Positions 24,322 through 37,632 are shown, counted from the first letter of the stretch. The stretch is 64,000 bases of DNA from Paracoccidioides lutzii Pb01 (GCF_000150705.2 NW_015440949.1:1463094-1527093), one strand, 5' to 3'. Notes: generated by a model from the sequence alone, not told the origin. Translations and numbers: made by a program.

Positions 24322-25262
24322 ATGGTCAGATTCATTTTCTCTCTGATTGTGACGAGCTCAATTGCATTGGCCAAGTTGACCTTCAGCAGTCACCCTCAGC
24401 AACCTATCCAGGATGATGGAATACAAGTGATCTCCCCAATCCGTGATGCGTGAGCTTAAACACCTAAGTTGAGAATATGCTGCAAATGCGCCTCTAGTCC
24501 CTTGTCGCACATATAATAACGGCTTTAACTAACTGATATTACCGTCTCCCTCTCTTATAGCTTGGTTAAATCCTATGTAATTCCTGAAGGTTAGTTCCAA
24601 ACAGAAAATATCGAGTCCTACCCAGACATTTTCCCCTTGAACAAAAGCTCACCACACGACGCATAAATACAGTTCTCGACGATTTTTATCCAACTTTCAC
24701 TCTGTACATAGCCTACCCTCCAACCCACACCACCACACGTTTAGGGAATAACGTCACGACGAACCACACCTGGACAACACCAGTCCTCGAATTCCACCAC
24801 TTAAGCCGCCCCCCGATGAGTCCGATGCCAGCCCTGCAAACCGAAAATGTCTACACCGTCGCCCTCACAGACCCAGATTCAAGGAACCACGACGGCTCCA
24901 GGAGCGAAATGTGCCACTGGATCGTATCTAATCTCTCAAATATGGAACTTTCTCCAGAATACCATCCGTTTGAATTAGAACACAATGTCGATGACTACTC
25001 CCCTACTCCCATACGGACCTTCACCCCAGAAGTCTTGGTGCCATATCTTGCCCCATGGACCCACAATGGAACTGATCCTCATCGCCTTGTCTTCGTGTTG
25101 TTAGAGGGCAACTCGTCTACGGCGAACAATGTAACTGTGCCGAGGGATAGGAAGGATTGGGGCTATGGTGAGCGCGGGTATGGGGTACGGGATTGGGCGA
25201 CGGAAAATGGGTTACATGTTGTGGGGGCTAATTTTTTTTGGGTGGAGAACGGCGGATGGTAA
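24322..25262 (+). CDS. Secreted phosphatidylethanolamine-binding protein (PEBP) family protein
   Basis: CDS join(24322..24449, 24561..24589, 24673..25262), 248 aa. PEBP proteins have a small ligand pocket; in yeast the member Tfs1 inhibits carboxypeptidase Y. The first about 17 residues (MVRFIFSLIVTSSIALA) form a signal peptide, so the product probably enters the secretory pathway. The ligand-site signature appears as ALTDPDSR then SEMCHWIV, the DPDxP...HW pattern, though with Ser for the usual Pro. The C-terminal part PHRLVFVLLEG is the family's HRY-equivalent strand. Several N-x-T/S sites suggest glycosylation. Exon 2 is only 29 nt; splicing through it restores RDALVKSYVIPEVLDDFYPT, the typical PEBP beginning. 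Start is the first ATG, immediately before the signal peptide. Specific ligand unknown. Confidence 0.85.
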
Positions 25263-25977
25263 TGGAGTATGAGATGCCAAAATAAAATACCAATCAGAAC
25301 GATGATAAAATGGGGGAGGATTGATAGATTGGATTGGATTGGATCGGCTTATAATATTTGTACCTGGCCCCGGTCAAGTTAAATAAGTATGAGATGAGGG
25401 TTGGGTTGGCTACCCAAGATGGGGAGGGTGTCAATCAATCTACTCTCCATTTGTTTCGCAGGCGTCTGACATGCTCAGTTGGTTTAGTTTTTGTTAGAGC
25501 AAGAAGGAACTAGATGTGTAGCTAATCAACGAAAATAATTTACTGGTTCATAAATTGTCGATGACGCGGCTCCTGAAAACATATTCAAAAATAGTTCACC
25601 CTGCAAGTTTCAAGAAATGCTCATATATTTGCTTGCTACATAGCCGGCTCAGAATACTCGGTGAACGTAATTAGGTCACATGGGAAGGTTGGTAACTTTT
25701 TTTGGACTTCGCCTATCCTCCACAAAAAAGGCAGTTGGAATGATACAGTCACCATCAGTCTTTATAAAATCAAAAGGGCAATTTTGAAGTGAACTCGACG
25801 AAATGCCAAAGTGAAAGGAAAAGAGAAACGAGCACACGAGGCAGTTGAAGAATAAAAGAGAAAAAGAAAAAAGAAAAAAGGCAATGAATACCATTATTTC
25901 ACACTAATAATTAAACGGTTGCAGCCTGGATCTTCGATGCATAAGATACTTTCATAGCGCTTTAAGGAATTTCAGAA
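25263..25977. other. intergenic region between convergent genes
   Basis: This holds the 3' ends of the PEBP gene (+) and ABP1 (-). It includes a short GGATT iteration near 25330 and a purine-rich stretch at 25850-25880. No gene is seen. Confidence 0.6.
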
Positions 25978-28634
25978 TCAATTCAATTCAACATAGTTAG
26001 ATGGGAAGAGGCCGCTTTGGCCATTGTATTCGCCATGCCACCAGTCCTCGTCGGGGAATTCCTACAGTGGGGAGTAACAGGTTAGTCGATGCGACATTGA
26101 ACGGGCCAGAGAGACGACGGATTATGCATCGACAAAAGAAAAGAACCAAAAAACCTACAATATTTGTGATCGTCGCTCCTTCAGGGAATCCGAGTTCATT
26201 ATCCTCAGCAGCTTCGTAGTCATACTGTGCAGTTGCCGTCCGCCCAGTGGCGGGTGGATGCGCAGGGCCGGATCCCGATGCTGGCGCCAGTTGATTCGGT
26301 GTCGAGGAGACCTCGACATAGTTTTGAGGGAACAGTCCACGCTCCCCACGGGCATTGATACCCATCCACCAGTCATCACTCACCATGTCGATCTCCATGA
26401 CATATTCGCCCTCACGCAGGTCAATTTCATTATCCTCCGTTTTCTCGTAATCATAAACGACTAGGGCGCGAACAGAAGGACCAGATTTGGTTTCTGGTTC
26501 GCGATGATGTTCGGATGCAGAAGCTTGGGCGACGGCGCGGGCTTCGTCGTGAATACGTTCATCGTCCAGATCTTCTTCGTGTGGAACTTGCTGCTCAAGC
26601 GAGCGGATCGGTAGAGCGGTTGGGGGAGAATACTGCTCCTCGTGTGCATCGGCCACCTTCTCATTTGCGGATCCCATACCTACTGGCAGAGCAATTCGAA
26701 TGGGAGAGCTTGGTTGAGCAAAGGCGGGAGATTCTGGAGTTGGGGAGCGTGGTTGCTGGGGCGGGGTGGGTACTTCCTGGTGTTGATCTTCGTGTGGTTC
26801 GTCAGGTTCAGTGGGTCGGAGTGGCGGTCCAGGATTAGGTACGCCGCGAGCTGCACTTGGCTTACTGGTGGTATCTAAGGCGGGCGGGGACGGTGCAGAA
26901 CGCTCGTAGGGGAACTCTGGTGCGGCAGCGCCCATTGGAGGGGCATTCACGAATCGATCCCGGATGAAACCCACACCTCCACGTGGGACATCCTCTAGTT
27001 CTTCTTCGGGGTTTTGGGGAGTTCTGGTTCTCCCATGTTCGCTACCCGAATGTTGATGAGCTATACCACCGCTACCCGTGTGTGTAGTTTTAACCGGTTC
27101 CCAAGATTTGCCAGCGTAAGAACTTTTCCATCCACCTCCGCCGCTGGACTGGTTTTGCAGTGGCCGTTGAATGCCTGAGGACGGAGACGGACTCTCCACT
27201 ACACCACCCCTCTCCCGTGCTTTATTTTCAGCCCACAGTTGAGCTGGTGTCTTACCTCCTTGATCCGCAAATGTTCGACTTGCACCTGACACGGTAGTAG
27301 CGTTCGCGGTTGGAGTTGCCTCGAATCCACCGGGAATTGGAGCCTTGGTACCAGTGAAAGCGGAACCGCCTGTAAATCTATTGGCAACTTTTGGTTTGGG
27401 AAGACTTGTTAACCTGACCCCGGAAGAGAATGCAGCAGACCGTTCAGCGATGCTTCTCCGTTCCTCACTACCAGTGGAATCTCCCGTGACTACTGGAGGT
27501 GTAAGTTTTGCTGGCGCCCGTGGCCCTTCAGATTGGCCCTGCGCCCTGGCTCGAATCGCAGCAATATCCACCTTTCCGACGGGTTCGTATGCTCCTTTCA
27601 CTGGTTCGGGACGATCATCTTGAGACTGACCGGACTCACGCGCCTGGCGACGAATGGCAGCGATGTCAACTTTTCCAATTGGTTGATAACCACCTTTTAC
27701 GATGTCGCATGAAGAATTATCCTCCACAGAACGAGGAGCGATATTTGATGTGTGCGATTTCTGGGACGTGAGCTCCTGCATGTTAACCTTGGTTGGCTGA
27801 TATGCCGGTTTGACCTTCTCGAGTTGCGTTCTTGTAACCGGTGGCGCATCTTCTCCCCATCCATCATCATCTACCCTCTGCTCTCCGTGTGAACCCGTAG
27901 GGTGAGTTGCGCCCAGGGGCTTGAAGTTTGAACCGGTCCTTGCGGGGTTAAAAACTGGTTTGGATGCGACAAGTTGTTTGGAGGCAGCGCTGAAGGTTGC
28001 TAGAGAATCTCCTACGGAGTACTTTGCACCAGATGAATCTGCAACTTTCTGTACAATACCTTCTGGGGTTAGATCACGATCCGATCGAGCGGTAATTTGG
28101 ACATGGTATCCCTGGATATCAATTAACAAACAAAAACCATAGAAACGAGGGAACGATGGATGACAGTTCGCACATGTAAAACCTTAGACACGGCAGCTAG
28201 ATGACTTGTAAAGTATCCCTTTGTTCTTTCTGGGACTCCCTCACCACACCAGCCAATAAGAACGTTTTTAGGAAGTCCGGTATTTGGATCTTTGACCTTC
28301 ACGTAGGCGAATTGTATTTTTCCATCAGAGAAATCCTCAATAAGGTCTTCTAGTTCTCCCTCTATTAGAATCTGTTAGCAATCAGGATCGTTCACTTTGA
28401 TATGGGCCGCAATGACAGAAACAAACCTCCGCTGCTCTGGACCTTCAAGACGCTTTCCTTCCCTGCATTATTTTGTTGAAATGCATTGACTAGAGGTGTG
28501 GATACGGCAAATATGGCCCACTGTCCATATGTTGGCGAGGCAGCGGCAGGTCCCGTTGGAACTGAGGCTTCAACCACAGCCCAATAACTTTTCGAGATGG
28601 TTGGTCCATTAGTGGACAAGTTTAAAGTAGCCAT
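25978..28634 (-). CDS. ABP1: Actin-binding protein 1 (ADF-H plus two SH3 domains)
   Basis: CDS complement(join(25978..26061, 26159..28111, 28174..28361, 28427..28634)), 810 aa. Abp1 binds F-actin in cortical patches, activates Arp2/3 and recruits endocytic partners through SH3 domains. Residues 1 to about 140 are the ADF-homology domain (ISKSYWAVVEASVPTGPAA ... VKVKDPNTGLPKNVLIGWCG). The centre is low complexity and includes repeats built on VGKVDIAAIR (two clear copies plus a weaker VNMQEL copy) and Pro-rich stretches. SH3-1 lies at about 680-732 (VYDYEKTEDNEIDL ... GLFPQNYVEV) and SH3-2 at about 757-808 (AQYDYEAAEDNELGF ... GLFPSNYVEL). The last intron lies inside SH3-2; the GTAGGT donor gives the uninterrupted DEDWWHGEYNG. 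Yeast Abp1 has one SH3; two are common in filamentous ascomycetes. Confidence 0.9.
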
Positions 28635-29848
28635 GGTGTGGAAGTTGAAGGAGGCGTTAATGTAATGGGTAGACTCAAGGTGACCGAGCAGCGATCAACG
28701 CAAACCGTGATGAATTGGTAGCCTGTCGTCAAGGTAATGATAGCATGTCAGCCAATGTCCCGGGCCTTCGGGGTGTAATTAGGAGATATGCATACTTATA
28801 AGTTTGCCTAGACGGAGTGTATAATAAATGATGTAATAAAGGGACTGGTAAACCGCCGGTACATCAGAATACCAGTCAAGCAATCCAATAGTATCTGCTC
28901 TTCAACAGCGTGGATATAAGTTCGAGAATGAGAGGGGTGGTTTTCACTTCGGATCGAGTAAAAGGATTGAACAAGGAATGCCTAATTGTGGCTCTTTTAA
29001 CTAGACCGTGGCGGTAAAGAAACGCGGTAGAAATTCGCAGCTAAATGTCAGATATGAAGAGAAAAGGGACGACAAGAGGCAGAAGGTCAACAAATCGTGC
29101 AAATCTCTATATTCTCAGCAGTAGCTGTAGGTGTAAATCCAAAAGTGTAAATCCAAAAATTGAACGCCTATGTTTGTCTTGTGTCAATTCACCACTTGGG
29201 ACACTTCCAAGCCATAATTACGATGAGTCATCAAATTGAACGTGGCGGTGCAAACAAGTCTGGCCAATGAAAAGCGAGTAGAGCTCGTTGGTGGCTGAGT
29301 GATTGAAGAGGATAATGTGATTAACCGCATCACGTAACAAATAGTCAACGTTCTTTCATCCCACTGATAGCTACCACCGTGTGGCGGATTCTCTCTGAAA
29401 ATTATCAAATATTCGACTCAACTATCTTCAACACATCATTTCTTCATGTTTTTTATTCAAAATGTTCTTATCTCAAGAATCTCACATACAGTTGACCATT
29501 GTTGCATATAAATCAAAATATATATGTATATATTATATATATCAATGATGAAAGCTGCAAAGATATAAGAGATTTCTGAAACTACTCTGCACAAACAGCT
29601 TGCTGGCATCAAATCACACCCAGAAACACACACAAATGATCACAAATTGACAGAGATTGAAGAGAAAATCCTTCTTAAGCAATTACTGAATGCAGATAAG
29701 TGAGACTTTTCAATCTGATCAGAGTTTCTGCATGAAATGATATATATTTTACTTCAAGCATGGTTCTTTTAATTCTATTATCATTTTTAAAGTTAACTAA
29801 ATATCTAGATTTATTCAACAGCATTCTCAATTACATACTATAAAGGGT
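28635..29848. other. intergenic region
   Basis: The ABP1 promoter is followed by unremarkable sequence that turns AT-rich after about 29410 (TATA-type runs at 29510-29545). No gene is seen. Confidence 0.55.
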
Positions 29849-30206
29849 TGTGCCCTAACCCTCATGATACTCAGGTTCTACCTTCGTACGATCGAAGCAG
29901 CGCTATTAGAGCGGCGCTATCAAAGCAGCGCCTCCACCACCTAGACCTTCGTGCGATCTATGCAGCGTTATCGAGTGGCGCTATCAAGGTAGCAACTCCA
30001 CTTTATCTGTATACTACCGAGGCGGCGCCTCTACCACGAGGCAATGCCTCAATCATCCTCGTAAAAAGCCCCTTACTACTGAAGCCTGCCCTATATAAAA
30101 GAAGCCTGATCCATACATGATCTATCTTTCCTTTCCCTTTAACGATTCCTTTTTGTTTTCACACGCGTTAGTTGTCGGCCGTTCTCAGCGACTAGCCCGC
30201 TACACA
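29849..30206 (+). repeat. LTR-like sequence, probable solo LTR
   Basis: The block starts TGTGCCC and ends GCTACACA, so the ends form a short TGTG/CACA inverted repeat. Internally it has GCAGCGCTAT-type short repeats (29895-29990), a TATA-like CTATATAAAAG at 30089-30099 and a pyrimidine-rich tail. It is followed directly by AT-rich mutated sequence. No 5-bp target duplication is visible, so this may be a truncated or recombined element. Confidence 0.4.
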
Positions 30207-31300
30207 TGCATATTATAATTGCTGTATATTCTATTAACAGATGAAATAGAAGAATTCAAAGATTATAAAATAGTAATTAAAGATGATATATAAAATTATT
30301 CAAAAATATAACATTTATTAAATTAATATTTAAAACTTTAATAATATTAATTTTATAATAAGATTTTATATTATCTTTAAAGTCATCATTATAGTTAAAT
30401 ATAATAAGAAATTATATCTAATTATTTTTAAAAAAATTAGTTTTTTCTTAAAATTAAAAAAGTATTATATATATTAATAATTAAATTATTAATATAATAA
30501 ATATAAATTAATTTAAAAATTATTTAATAAATATAAAAATAATAATTTATTTTTAATAATTATTAGTAATTATTTAACTATAAAATTTAATAATTATAAA
30601 AAATAATTATATTAATAAAAATTATTTTTTTCTTTACTTATTTATATATAAAAAGATTTTTATAAAAATTATCAAAGTAGAGTTTAAATTATTAAATTTA
30701 AAAAAAATTTATTAAAATTTATTTTTTAATTATATATTTTAATAATAATATTATTATCTTTAATTATTAATAAAAACTTAATATTTTTAATATTTTAAAT
30801 ATATTAAATTATTTATTAGCTTATTTATAAAATTTATTATTTATAAAAAAATTTTAATAAAAAATATATATATAAAATTTAATATATAAAATCTAATAAA
30901 AAGTAAAATTTAAAATTTTATTATAATAATAATTAAATTTATTAATTAATTTATAATTAATTTTTTAAATTTATAATTTTTAATTTTAATATAATTATAA
31001 ATTTTATTATAATATAATAATTATAATTTTCAAAAATTTAAAATAGCTAATATTATAAATCTAGTATTATTTATTTGAAAATATTAAAAAGTTGCTAAAT
31101 ATAGATAATTTAAATTGAAATTCAACTAGTTGAGATAATTAAATTTAACTGTTCAATTAATAAAGTTGTTTACTTCAGTAAGAAATTATTATAATAACTA
31201 TTGTAGTTATCAGCAGGCTATTATTCACCTTGATAATTTATTTAAGAATAAATAAAGTACATAAAACTAAGAAGACTACTTTTTATGTCAATGAATTGTA
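30207..31300. repeat. extremely AT-rich tract (mutated repeat remnant)
   Basis: From about 30230 to 31130 the sequence is almost entirely A/T with no readable frame on either strand. It fits a terminally mutated transposon or an AT-isochore spacer. Confidence 0.55.
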
Positions 31301-32395
31301 TGGACATTATAAGTGCTAAAGTGCTAATGATAAACTAAATTGACATTTCTTCAAAAGTATTTTGTAATTTGCTTCAAGTTATTCTAAAGAAATATTCCAG
31401 GCATCGTGCTACAGTTAGTATTCCGCCAGGCTGTTGTGCACCCTGCTGCGGGTATTTGTTATATATCTTCCTTTACTCATCCACTTCATAGTTAGCATGG
31501 TCTTTTCTTCTTAACCATCCTACCTTTACACGTATACAAGAGCTTTTGCTACCATCGCAGTTGGGATTTTCCAGGGGTCTTGACGGCTTAATACCCAAGC
31601 CACGTGCCTGAAGTTTCTTGCGGCTTCTGATTGGCTGCAAAAGTGAAGCGTGGTTGGACTTCACCCCGCCCGCACTAAACTATTTTGGGAAAATTTTTCA
31701 GCCTCTCCATCACCATTCCGTTTCCAATCTCCATCGACAACAACGCATCGCGTCCACCCCAACAACACATTTTCCATCACCTCTTATTATCTGTTAGCCT
31801 TATCCCCAAGTGTAGCGTGGCTGTTAGCTACATTTCTGTGTTATTGCTGCAACATTACTCTTTGCGCGCTTTCGCGCGCTTTCTGTACGCCTTTCCAAGG
31901 CCTTTCAATAAATTCACAAGTTGCTCTTATCTTCCTCTCTGTGTATTTCTAGAGAATCACATCTCTCTCGAGCTGTGATCTCCTGGCTACTGTATTCTAT
32001 CCCGTAAGGCGCTCTTGTGCCGTTTTCTATTGCTTCGTTCGATCTTAAACTCTTTGATGGTGCTCCCTTGATACCGGTTCCTGGCTTGCCAACTCATTTT
32101 TTTCTCTCATATTTTCGTCTCTGGCCAACCTTCTCCCAAAGGGGATCTATCCAAGTGTTCTTGGACCGGCTGACGCGTACTCGGATTGGTTTCTGTCATC
32201 CTTTTCTTTTAGCTCTTGGTGACTTTAAATGGACATTTCTCGTTGTGTCTGCTTGATTCACCTGTGAGCACATTGTCTTTCTACGCCTCCTCTCCCCCGT
32301 TCAGAGGACTCATTTGCCTAGGATTTTGATTATTCTTATCCTTCTTCACGTTTCATTTATGCCAATCGTACCTGTACCGCAGGTGTTTGGTATCT
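31301..32395 (+). promoter_or_regulatory. promoter and long 5' leader of the F-box gene
   Basis: AT-rich sequence gives way at about 31390 to normal composition. 31650-32390 is pyrimidine-rich, typical of fungal leaders, with no conserved ORF. A CCGCAG acceptor-like site at 32376-32381, 15 bp before the ATG, could end a 5' UTR intron; no donor can be fixed. Confidence 0.4.
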
Positions 32396-35300
32396 ATGTC
32401 AGAAATCACATCCACGCCCAGCAGTACCGGGTCGTCATTTAATCCTTACACAGACGGTGCTGCCATGGAGCAAGGCCATTCGACTTATCAGCCTAGAGGC
32501 TCAACAAATGATTTAAATGCTTCCGATAGCTTTCAGCAACATCACTCTACGGATCCCGATGTGGCAATTAATCATGTGTCTAACACCAAAGCCACGAATA
32601 TTGCAGTGGCCCCCAACTTTCTTGATGAACGCGGCAATCAAAATCATACTCCAATGCTGAAACGGAAGCGGTCGACAAATGACCTTCAAATGTCCATGGA
32701 CTCCAGCAACCAATACTCTATGGAAAGTCTTGCCAGACGTGACGACACTCCTAGAATGGAACCCGTTCGTGAGTCACATTCAACTACATTTTCTCAGGAT
32801 GGCAACAAACGTGTAAAATCCAACCATCTCAATGGGTCATGCGTTCTTCCCTCAGGGAAGAGCCATGTACAGTCAGCCACTCCTTTCGATGGATCTCTAT
32901 TACCGGGAGAAGTATGGCAGCATATCTTCACATTTCTTCCGCCTACCTCATTAGGTCGCGTTTTATGCGTGAACAAGGCCTTCAAGTCCCTTCTCACTCC
33001 AAGTGAGTCGGAGTTGCCCGATTTTCCTCAAACGTCGGGAGCGTTAAAGTATCTTATCCCTAATTCCATCTGGTCTGTTTCTCGGAGAGCCTTTTATCCG
33101 GGAATGCCACGCCCGCTGTCTTTCCTGACGGAGTTGGAAATGTGGAGACTTGTCTATGGAAATACTTGTCAGTTCTGTGGAAAGTCCAGTTCCAGTTCAT
33201 CCTTAACCGATAATACAATATGGGAAGCCGGGCCAGGTCTTGGTGGAGTTCGTATTATTTGGCCTTTCGGGATTCGAGCTTGTGGTGAATGTATCAAGTC
33301 CAAATCTGAAAAGGTTCATCTACTCCCTCCCAAACGTTTTATTTGATATTTCCACTAACACGGTATTAGGAAATGGATCTTTTATTCTCTTCACTTCTGC
33401 CATCCATACTAATTCCATCTCTTCCCTTTGCGTTTTTTACCCCGTCAATGCATTTTGCTTCCTCAGTAACTTTGCGCAACAATCAACCGCCAACTGACAT
33501 GATCCTGACTAAATACTTTTACAAACCCCATGTCGATGACATGAGGCGTAAATTTGAGGACGTTAAATCGCTTGGCCCTGCCGCAACTGAGGAGTGGATC
33601 AAGGGCCTTGAAGGCAATGGCAAGGACAAGCTTGCTGATGCTGCTCGCTTAGAACAATGGGAAGCATCAGGTGGTCTTCGATCCATTCGGCTTGCTCGAA
33701 TCCATCACAGCGAAGCCCCTTTGCCGCCCTCTTCCCTGGATTTCGGTGTGAGAAATCAACCTATAGACATGACTACTGGGTATTCTGGACAATCTACTCC
33801 ACTCACCAATGACAAATCTATCAACGGCCAGAGCAGTCCCACTACTCTTTCACATACTTCTGGTAAGCATTACGGGGCCTGCACCTGACATGAAAATTTG
33901 ATCTTAGTGAAGTTGATTTCCTATGTGCCCTTTCAAGCTTTTCCCCCTTGCTTCAATTTCAGAACTATTTCAGCCTATCAACATATGAAAGGTTTACTAA
34001 CTAATTCTCAACATCCAGGTTCTAAACTTCCCCCACGCCCAATGAGTCCTGATTCAAGTCAACCTTTATCGTCCTCAAACTCGGCGCATCACCCACGGAC
34101 GGAACGTAGCCTCCGAGAAGTCAATGAGGCAAAGGCAAGTCGCAAAGCCGAAATAGAGCGGCGCTGTTTAGATCTTGTACCACCTTTGACACCTGCTGTT
34201 CTGAGCCATATGGATTCGTTTTTGGCTGCCATTCAAATTCCACATCCTTTTACTGACCGTGACTGGGCCATTTTGAAGCCTCGCTTATTGTCACAACGCG
34301 ATGCTGCAGAGCGTCGAGAACAAGATAAGGTAAAACATGACCAATTTCTCCAAGCCAGGTCTGAGGAGCGTCGACAGCAAGACGCACAATATAGAGAAGC
34401 CAAAGAGCAGCTAGACAGAGAATGGGATGAGGCACAGAAACCTGTCCGAGATCGCATGGCATTGTATGCAGACGAAATAATCCGTGAAGGATGGCGCGGC
34501 GGCGAAATTGTCACCAAAGAAAAAAGCCCAAAATTTGCTGCTGATGTGCTTATTTACGTCAAGGATAAGTTCTACAGGGACCTGGCGCAAGAGGTCGCCC
34601 TGGCCCGTAACACCGGCAAACCTATCCCTGAGGATGCCCCCGGCGTACCGCCCACCCGCAAACTTATCCTTGAAAATATGAAGTTCATTTTTGATACCAA
34701 GATCAAACCACTGACAGAACAGTTTCAAAAGGAGCTTTTCCTCTGCAATGGCAGTGGCTGCGAAGGCAATACTAAATTTTATGGATTCGAGGGCGTAATC
34801 CAGCATTATGCTGCAAAGCACACTAATGTTCTTAGTTTGGGCAGTGTCGTCGTTCACTGGCGTGCTGAATGGCCGGAACATTCTCCTTTCCACCCTAATC
34901 CTAATGCTGCAAAGGCTCTTTTCTTTGCAATGCCCCGTCCGACCATGGGACACATTGGCTATCCAAACCCGTCCCATGGCCCGATGTTTATGCCCGGCCC
35001 AGACCAAGTGCACCATCATCCACCAGACGGAGCTCCCGCGTATCCACAACCTTCGCCTGGACCTTATAATCGCACTCCATTTGGGACTCCGTACGCGTAT
35101 GGCTCAGGTCCCTATCGACCACCATCACCCGCCTCCCCGTTTTACCCCAAACAGCAAACAAATTTTGTCTATCCAGCACCTCAGCCAGGCTATGCTCCTG
35201 GTGGAGGCTACGAGCCCTATAGGCCACCCCATCCTCCGAATCCAGTGTATGGTTCACCATTTCCTGGGCAGGCTTATCCACCACCTTACCCGCCCCCAAC

Positions 35301-37632
35301 TGATTCAAGGGCTTCTCAACCATACCCACCTCCCCCATACCCACCACCAGCGTGTGGCCAGCCACCTTATGCTGCACCGTATTCCAGTAACCCGCATCCA
35401 CCAAGACGGGGTGGAGCTCCGGGGAATAGTTCGAATCCCAATAGCCAGGCGTTTGGCGTCTACCAAGCCCAACTCGATGACATAGCCAAAAATGCGCGCA
35501 GCATTTGGAATGGAACATCTGGTATCAAGGACCTGCCACATAATGTCCGGGCTCAAGTCGTAATTCACCATGTTATATCTCGGTTTATAGAACGGTTCGG
35601 TAATGAACCGCCTTTGACACTCTTTGCTGATGGTTTGAACAACCATGCTCAAATGAAACCCATAAGGAATCTTAGCGGCCTGGTATGCAGAACCTGCAGT
35701 GAGGCTGAAGGTTCTGGACGTCTGCACCACCAAGACGCGAGTAGAGCCGATCGCAAAATCTATACTCTACCTGCTCTAGTTAGCCATTTCCAATCAATGC
35801 ATGTCGACCGCAACAAATCGACCCCGCATCCAGGATCTGAACCGTCGAGGCTGGAATGGCAACGTGATATGTTAGTACTGCCGAACAATGCGAAAGTTTT
35901 AGAATTGGTTGAGTCTCCCGGGATGGATGATGTCAAACTACAGTTAGTGTCAGCTGCTTTCCCTTGGGTATTCCCCTCTCCCCCGTCGGCCAACCACACC
36001 CCACTTTCAAACCTGAGTGATAGAAAGCCGCCGGAGTCCCGTGACACCAAACACGTCCATCGCAGCCACCGCAATAATAGACGTTCTAAATTTGCAGAAC
36101 AGAGGCCAACCGATATGAAGGCCACTTTGCGAAGTCCAAATCATCATGTTGAAGTTGCGGTTGATGATTTCCCGAGATTTGTTGAATCACCTGCCACGGA
36201 TATCAATAAAGGCCCAGATCCACCCATGGACGATGAATATGATCCCCATAGACCAGCCTTCATTGAACCAGTCAGAAACCAATATGATCGAATTGATCTT
36301 CGACGTCCAAGGCAAAGTCACACTTCCACAGTCCCTATCAAGGATAGATCTCACAATATACGGGATCAGGATGCAACCCATGGCAATCGTAGTTCGCCTA
36401 TCTCGAAGCCAGCCAGAGAGCAGCCTAGTGATGCTGACCAAACTAAGGGTTATCCATACGATGACCACCGTCATCATTCATCCAGACAACCATCACAGCT
36501 CCCTTCACAATACAGGGGCCGCCTGTCTAAATCTGACTATCCCCAATCCGTTGTGACCGGTTCCATAGCTGCGGAACTGCCAAATGAATCCAAGAAAAAT
36601 AGGACTCCCATGAGGAACGTTTCGGAGGATGGTGAAGTGGAGGAAGGAAGTCACGCACAGGAACATCTCCCTCCAGCACAACCTGCCCCAGCTGAAGAAA
36701 TGACGGCTGCGGAACGTTTCTTGAGTAATTTCGTGCCTGGTCAAGAATCTGAAGAATTCAAGATAATGACGTCTCGGGGGCCACAGCGTAAAGCTGGTGA
36801 CTCTACTAAGGGGAGATGGCTTGATGCGCCAGAGCATGATGACCGGCGTTGGCGTGCTGAAGGAGCTACCGGTGGCACAGCCGAAAGCAGTGTTTCTGGA
36901 ACCCCTACGCATAGCAAACAACATGGAGGCTGGAACCGACCCAAAAGCCCCGTAGTTGGATGGTTCCGGGACTTCGACTCGAAACATGACCAGTATGCGT
37001 CTTCCAGACATGGTGAGGAGGTATCACCAGAATCCACCGATAACCACCGAGGAAGAAAGAACATGGGTTTCTCAGAAACTCGGCATCAACCTGAGCACCA
37101 AGCAAGGCGTCCTCACAGCAGGTTTGATAGATATGAGGCACAAAGACATGGCTCTCACCGACCACGTTCCCGTTCTCCGACGCTCTGTGATCTTCTCCCC
37201 ATTGAACCGACGTACTACCGCGAACGCAGCCCCATGCCACCTCGAGTTCGACAACGCCCAGTCTACGCTGCGCACTCGCCAGACCCATATCATGATAGGG
37301 GTCTGACAGACCAAGCCGTCGGCTTCACTCGTCTTCCGTCTCGTGGTACGTATCAGTATGTGGAGGAACCGAGATATGGGGAACCACCTTACGATGGTGC
37401 CGTCGAATACGTTCCTGTCAGAGTTGGCCCACGCGAGCAGCAAAACCCCGGTGGCTATTACGTAGAACGCCCCATCCAGCGAGGGGCACCGAGGGAATAT
37501 ATCGACTATGAAATAGACTACGCACGTCAACCCCCTTTAGAACCCCACTGCCAGAATTACCCTGGTGATAGTGTTTCTGGAAATATACACGGCGTCAGCG
37601 GTACAGCCCCTAGACATTCCCGTTATCGTTAA
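32396..37632 (+). CDS. Large F-box / zinc-finger-like protein of unknown function (DUF7892-type)
   Basis: CDS join(32396..33313, 33370..33862, 34019..37632), 1674 aa. An F-box-like motif lies at about 169-205 (LLPGEVWQHIFTFLPPTSL), suggesting a link to SCF-type ubiquitin ligases; this is inference. A CxxC pair (CQFCGK, later CGEC) follows. After intron 1 comes EMDLLFSSLLPSILIPSLPF and a KYFYKPHVDDMRRKFEDVKS helix that I recall as conserved in Aspergillus homologues. The exon-3 product has long helical segments, a first zinc-finger-like C-x5-C ... H-x4-H at about 713-740, a Pro/Tyr-rich tract (about 800-960), a second C-x2-C ... H-x4-H at about 1027-1070, then a disordered, charged C-terminal half rich in RSR/HR. 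Start: the only in-frame ATG near the leader end. I know no function for this family. Confidence 0.75.
33314..33369 (+). other. intron 1 of F-box gene
   Basis: GTTCAT donor and GTATTAG acceptor, 56 bp, phase 0. Joining KSEK to EMDLLFSS agrees with my recollection of homologues. Unspliced, the frame stops 30 nt into the intron. Confidence 0.7.
33863..34018 (+). other. intron 2 of F-box gene
   Basis: GTAAGC donor, CTAACTAAT branch-like sequence and CATCCAG acceptor. It splits a Gly codon (TSG-SKLPPRP). Confidence 0.75.

Noticed and set aside
29849..30206. Target-site duplication around the LTR-like block
   Set aside because: The five bases on either side (AGGGT and TGCAT) do not match, so a simple solo-LTR insertion cannot be claimed.
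36505..37530. Several long minus-strand ORFs (100-170 codons) opposite the F-box gene
   Set aside because: They are antisense shadows of the 3.6-kb exon with no family features and no independent start context.
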